Part shown: in pieces, positions 62,001-64,000 of the stretch
Numbering within the stretch: position 1 is the first letter of the stretch
Layout: each line of letters begins with the position of its first letter
NCBI GenBank assembly: GCA_037349105.1
Contig: JAYJMM010000119.1
Coordinates: 2,863,001 to 2,927,000, forward strand
Origin: Limnomonas spitsbergensis
Lineage: Eukaryota; Chlorophyta; Chlorophyceae; Chlamydomonadales
Direction: 5' to 3'
Length of the DNA: 64,000 nucleotides
The notes under the pieces: model-generated
The model's input: the letters and a program-made list of their open reading frames with translations, nothing else
What the model was told of the DNA's origin: nothing
The model's database searches: none
Translations under genes and position numbers: made by a program

Positions 62001-63833
62001 ATAATAAGACGAGACAGGTCAGGGGAACGTGGGGATGAGGAGGGGGGGTAGGGGGTACATGCTGCTGTTGTAGCAGAGACTGCTAACGAGTCCTCGCTGT
62101 CACAAAGCCTCTCTTCAAGGCTGTAGGGTTTGGTTGACAAGTGGCGCGGAGAGTTCGATCGGTTAGGTTCATGCATTTTCAGTTAAATGAATATAACGCT
62201 TAAGCTACCCACACTGGACAGTTTGCTCGTGGCCTGCTCCCCAATGTGAATATGGAACCTGAAGCATACACTCCGCCCCCTAAACCCTAGCTGGTGCAAA
62301 GATGGACTCTGAACCCTAATCCCTAGCTGATGGTAAGATGGACTTTAAACCCCAATCTCTAGCTGGTGTGAAGATGGACCCTACACTCTAGCTGATGTGA
62401 AGATGGACCCTAAACCCTAAACCCTAGCCGATGTGGCTTTACCAATAGTCATCTTCCAATGACCCTGTGTGCCTCTGACCCTGTATTGTCCCTGACAGGG
62501 TGCGTGTGAAAGAGGAAGCAGTGGGCAGGGACTGCCTGGGTCATTACCTGCATATATTGTGTGACAACAATGCACTCTCCTGTAACTTGGACCTTGCTGT
62601 TGAGCCAGCAATCTGTCTGGTGTCCTACTGTCCTGGAGCTCGAGATGGCTGTGTGATCAAATGCATCACATACTGTGGGCACTCGGCAGATCCCCCTCTC
62701 CTCCCTAAACCCTCTTAAGCCTCTAAACCCTAAGACCCATACCCCTTAATCCTTCACACACACACACACACATACACAGGAGCTGGAGTTGGCTGTAATC
62801 CAAATCCATTAGAAAAACGGACATTGGGCAGATCTCCCTCTACCCCCTCCCCCCCCTCGCACACACAGGAGCTGGAGCTGGAGTTGACTGTAATTTAAAT
62901 GCATTAGTAAAAGAACATTGGGCAAATCCCCCTCTTCCCCCTCCCGCCCTCCCCCCCCCACACACACAGGAGCTGGAGCTGGCTGTAATTCTTATGCACC
63001 AGATTCACGGGGCGCTCGTGAAGATCACAAACTTCTTCTCTTGGTCGCACGAGCTTCAGAGGGGCTGCCCTGAGCTCATTGATTTCCGCCAGCAGCTGCG
63101 GCAGACATCAGGCCAGAGGAGACTACGGAGAGCAGCAAGGGCAGCAGCAGCAGCTGCCTCCGCAGCAGCAGCAGAGGCAGCAGCAGAGGCAGCGGCGAAT
63201 GGTGCAGCCTTGGGAGAAGCGGATCCAGCATCAATCGCTGAGGCAGCAGAGGCGGCTGCGGCAGCGGAGGCAGCAGCAGCAGCGGAGGCGAAAAAGGAGG
63301 CCGCTGCCGAGGCAAGGGAGATTCCTAACGGCCGCACGCTCGGATACTTGTGGAGGAAAGCTGCTAAGAGAGGGGCCCTGACACGCTGCTCCGGGGTGAG
63401 GGGTGGATAGGAACTGATGGGGAAATTGATAGGGGGGATGGTGTTGATTTTGATTGGAAATCGTGGGATAATTATAAGGAGATTTATGGGGAATGATGGG
63501 GAACTTGATAGGGGAGGGGGGATCTCGGGGAAATATGGGGCAGTTGGTGGGGAACAGGGAAAGTGATGGGGACAGGGGCTGCAGCCAGAGGGGAGGGGAT
63601 CTTCAATTTGGGCACTAGGATGGGAATAGACTCAGGAATTATAATATCAAGGTCCATGGTCTTGTTTTATGTAGCAGCTAGCAGCATTGGAGGGAGGGAG
63701 CATCCCCTATTTACTGATTGCACCACCAGTCCCATGAACCTTGCCCTATAGTCCCTCTTTCTCTTTCTTGCCCTTTCTAGTTTGTACTGCTCATATCTCA
63801 GTTGTCCCAGGCCCTATCGTACAAGTCGATGCG
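46280..63833 (+). CDS. Very long unidentified gene, Ala/Gln-rich, Myb-like segment (partial)
   Basis: Supported exons: 46280-47411, 47700-48361, 48866-48956, 49345-49830, 50323-50441, 51687-52629, 53650-55296, 55369-55428, 55923-56030, about 60435-60540, 60802-61029, 61481-62017, 62970-63395 and 63781-63833. Phases match throughout except around the 60435 exon. More than 2,100 residues are encoded and the gene runs off the window. Visible parts are LLELPPGEFFQALATAA, GEVRCLEFELEDATYGFQ, GDRATPAFMRGLLAEE, poly-Gln at 49.6 kb, poly-Ala at 52.3 and 63.2 kb, a Ser/Gly/Asp-rich linker, and VRVHDCVILLAKEEAFLSLR. At 60.8 kb RYRWQPHEDLLILRLFQRLV is followed by SSWRVVARWNQCL, like a SANT/Myb-type repeat. 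A TFIIIC B-block subunit (GTF3C1/TFC3-like, which has such a segment) is possible, but resemblance is weak. Exons at 36-45 kb may be its 5' part. Confidence 0.6.
47505..47699 (+). repeat. Short tandem repeat of acceptor-like segments
   Basis: Five copies of a 35-39 bp segment of the form TCACTCTTGTTTGCCTGCAG-ATG.GCTGGATCATG fill the intron just upstream of the exon at 47700. Several contain a full pyrimidine tract plus CAG. The last, CTTTCCTGCCTGCAAACAG, is the presumed working site. Confidence 0.8.
48350..48460 (+). repeat. Duplicated 5' splice site
   Basis: GGATGTACAG|GTATGACCC (donor after 48361) recurs with an insertion as GATGTACAATTGTACAG|GTATGACCC (donor after 48407), and a decayed third copy lies near 48436. 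Using the second donor would add 46 nt, stay open, and shift the frame of the next exon. Confidence 0.75.
48962..49344. other. Intron with G-rich and C-rich runs
   Basis: Non-coding sequence between the exons ending 48956 and starting 49345. It has a G-run at 49006-49018, GTGGGGGTGAGGGTGGGG near 49035 and a C-run near 49249. Open frames here are incidental. Confidence 0.45.
49822..49910 (+). repeat. 19-bp repeat of a 5' splice site, four donors
   Basis: The exon end TTGGATATG|GTGAGA is followed by a 19-bp unit GTGAGATCTAGTGGATATG. It creates equivalent donors at 49831, 49850, 49869 and 49888 (the last reads GGATCTG|GTGAGA). Only use of the first keeps phase with the next exon; reading on meets a TAG. 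Confidence 0.88.
53043..53340. repeat. (GT)n microsatellite and G/C homopolymer runs in an intron
   Basis: A perfect GT run of about 32 bp lies at 53045-53077. GTGTGCATGTGTTT-type degenerate repeats follow. A G-run is at 53239-53251 and a C-run at 53301-53319. The TRP-like short frames here are repeat-derived. Confidence 0.85.
55545..55912. repeat. About 40-bp minisatellite, eight to nine copies
   Basis: Imperfect copies of TTCCACACCTCCACACTGCC followed by ATGTCCCCAACCTGCCTCA fill most of the intron between the exons ending 55428 and starting 55923. The period is about 40 bp, with one shortened unit near 55770. The long frames on both strands are artefacts. Confidence 0.9.
56975..57125. repeat. 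Short 24-bp array related to the large 24-bp array
   Basis: Four units of AAGGGCTGGGAGAAGGGGTT, 24 bp apart, near 57026-57120. The same variant (GGGCTGGAAGAAGAGGTTAAG) appears at the right end of the large array near 60000, so the two arrays share an origin. Confidence 0.8.
57856..60030. repeat. 24-bp G-rich minisatellite, about 90 copies
   Basis: The unit is GGGGCTGAGAGTAGGGGTGG plus AGGA. Point variants change AGGAG to AGATG, AAGAG or GGTG. Because 24 is a multiple of three, two long plus-strand frames (353 and 367 codons, period EGLRVGVE) cross it, broken by one TAG near 58984. A second frame reads GAESRGGG. It lies in the 4.4-kb intron between the exons at 55923-56030 and 60435, so I treat it as non-coding. 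Runs of four G on the plus strand could form G-quadruplexes. Confidence 0.95.
61045..61216. repeat. 25-bp intronic repeat with telomere-like core, seven copies
   Basis: Units of GCGCCCTGCCACGTTTAGGG plus GTTAA occupy the intron start just after the Myb-like exon. TTTAGGG or TTTAGGGG occurs in most copies. Confidence 0.88.
62270..62432. repeat. About 40-bp intronic repeat with CCCTAAACCCTA motif
   Basis: Four to five imperfect copies of CCCTAGCTGATGTGAAGATGGA followed by CCCTAAACCCTAA-like telomere-type sequence. Non-coding; it lies in the intron between the exons ending 62017 and starting 62970. Confidence 0.82.
62720..63005 (+). repeat. Three copies of a 3' splice site plus exon start
   Basis: CACACAG|GAGCTGGAG junctions occur at 62780, 62869 and 62970 (89 and 101 bp apart). 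Each follows a C-rich tract and leads into a GCTGTAAT-like sequence. Reading on, copy 1 meets TAG and copy 2 meets TAA; only copy 3 stays open and becomes the exon 62970-63395. Confidence 0.9.
63396..63780. other. Intron with GGGGA-type simple repeats
   Basis: Between the exon ending TCCGGG|gtgagg at 63395 and the acceptor CTTTCTAG at 63780. It is rich in imperfect GATGGGGAAATTGATAGGGG-like units (63415-63570). No supported gene. Confidence 0.6.
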
Positions 63834-64000
63834 GTGACTCTGAATCAACAGTGACTAAGCCAGTAGGGCATGTAGCAGGGGGGCTTGGGGTGCAATTGGG
63901 TGTAAGCTGCCGATATCGGACCGGTATAGACAGTGCGGCTTGAGCGTGCGCATCGCTTCAGCCTCTGCCTTGCAATGGGGACCAATTCCACGGCATGCTT

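Noticed and set aside
63056..63337. Minus-strand Ala/Ser-rich frame
   Set aside because: Shadow of the GCA-rich poly-alanine exon on the plus strand.

Overview
This 64 kb window is nuclear DNA of a eukaryote, most likely a green alga (Chlorophyta). Genes are split into short exons by GT-AG introns. The recognisable products are eukaryotic: UDP-sugar pyrophosphorylase of the plant type, a 20S proteasome alpha subunit, a LARGE-type glycosyltransferase and a BTB protein. TTTAGGG-like motifs are scattered through the introns. The density of minisatellites and of 'gcatgcatg' tracts fits a volvocalean such as Haematococcus, but that is a guess.

Layout, left to right. (1) 1-10,050: about 295 copies of a 34-bp satellite. 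It lies inside an intron of a UDP-sugar pyrophosphorylase (USP) gene on the minus strand. Five 5'-side exons of that gene are at 10,081-13,050, and the rest lies left of the window. Two further USP introns carry a 15-copy 35-bp array and a 122-bp array. (2) 14,595-18,803 (+): a complete GT49/LARGE-like glycosyltransferase in seven exons. (3) 19,782-22,298 (-): a predicted N-myristoylated TPR protein with a C-terminal DWIGL-type domain. (4) 22.3-26.2 kb: no convincing gene; two terminal-inverted-repeat elements. (5) 26,271-30,392 (+): a complete nine-exon gene for proteasome subunit alpha-7 (PSMA3/PAG1 type). (6) 30.4-32.0 kb: degraded transposon remnants. (7) 32,049-35,049 (-): a BTB/POZ-BACK protein, with a near-perfect hairpin in its last intron. 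(8) 36.4-45.2 kb (+): probable exons of an unidentified gene. (9) 46,280-63,833 and beyond (+): a very long unidentified gene rich in Ala/Gly/Gln tracts. Its exon phases fit over most of this span. It has a Myb-like segment near 60.8 kb and runs off the right edge.

Strands alternate gene by gene (-,+,-,+,-,+), giving divergent and convergent pairs with no sign of operons. All splice models were built by eye from reading frame, GT/AG signals, phase compatibility and family similarity; no transcripts were available.

The most unusual feature is that many tandem repeats include a splice junction. The repeat unit contains the intron end plus the start of the exon, or the exon end plus the donor. 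Usually only the copy next to the working exon stays open in frame. This is seen in the GT49 gene, the proteasome gene and at least six junctions of the long right-hand gene. It suggests a genome-wide tendency to duplicate short segments across exon-intron borders.
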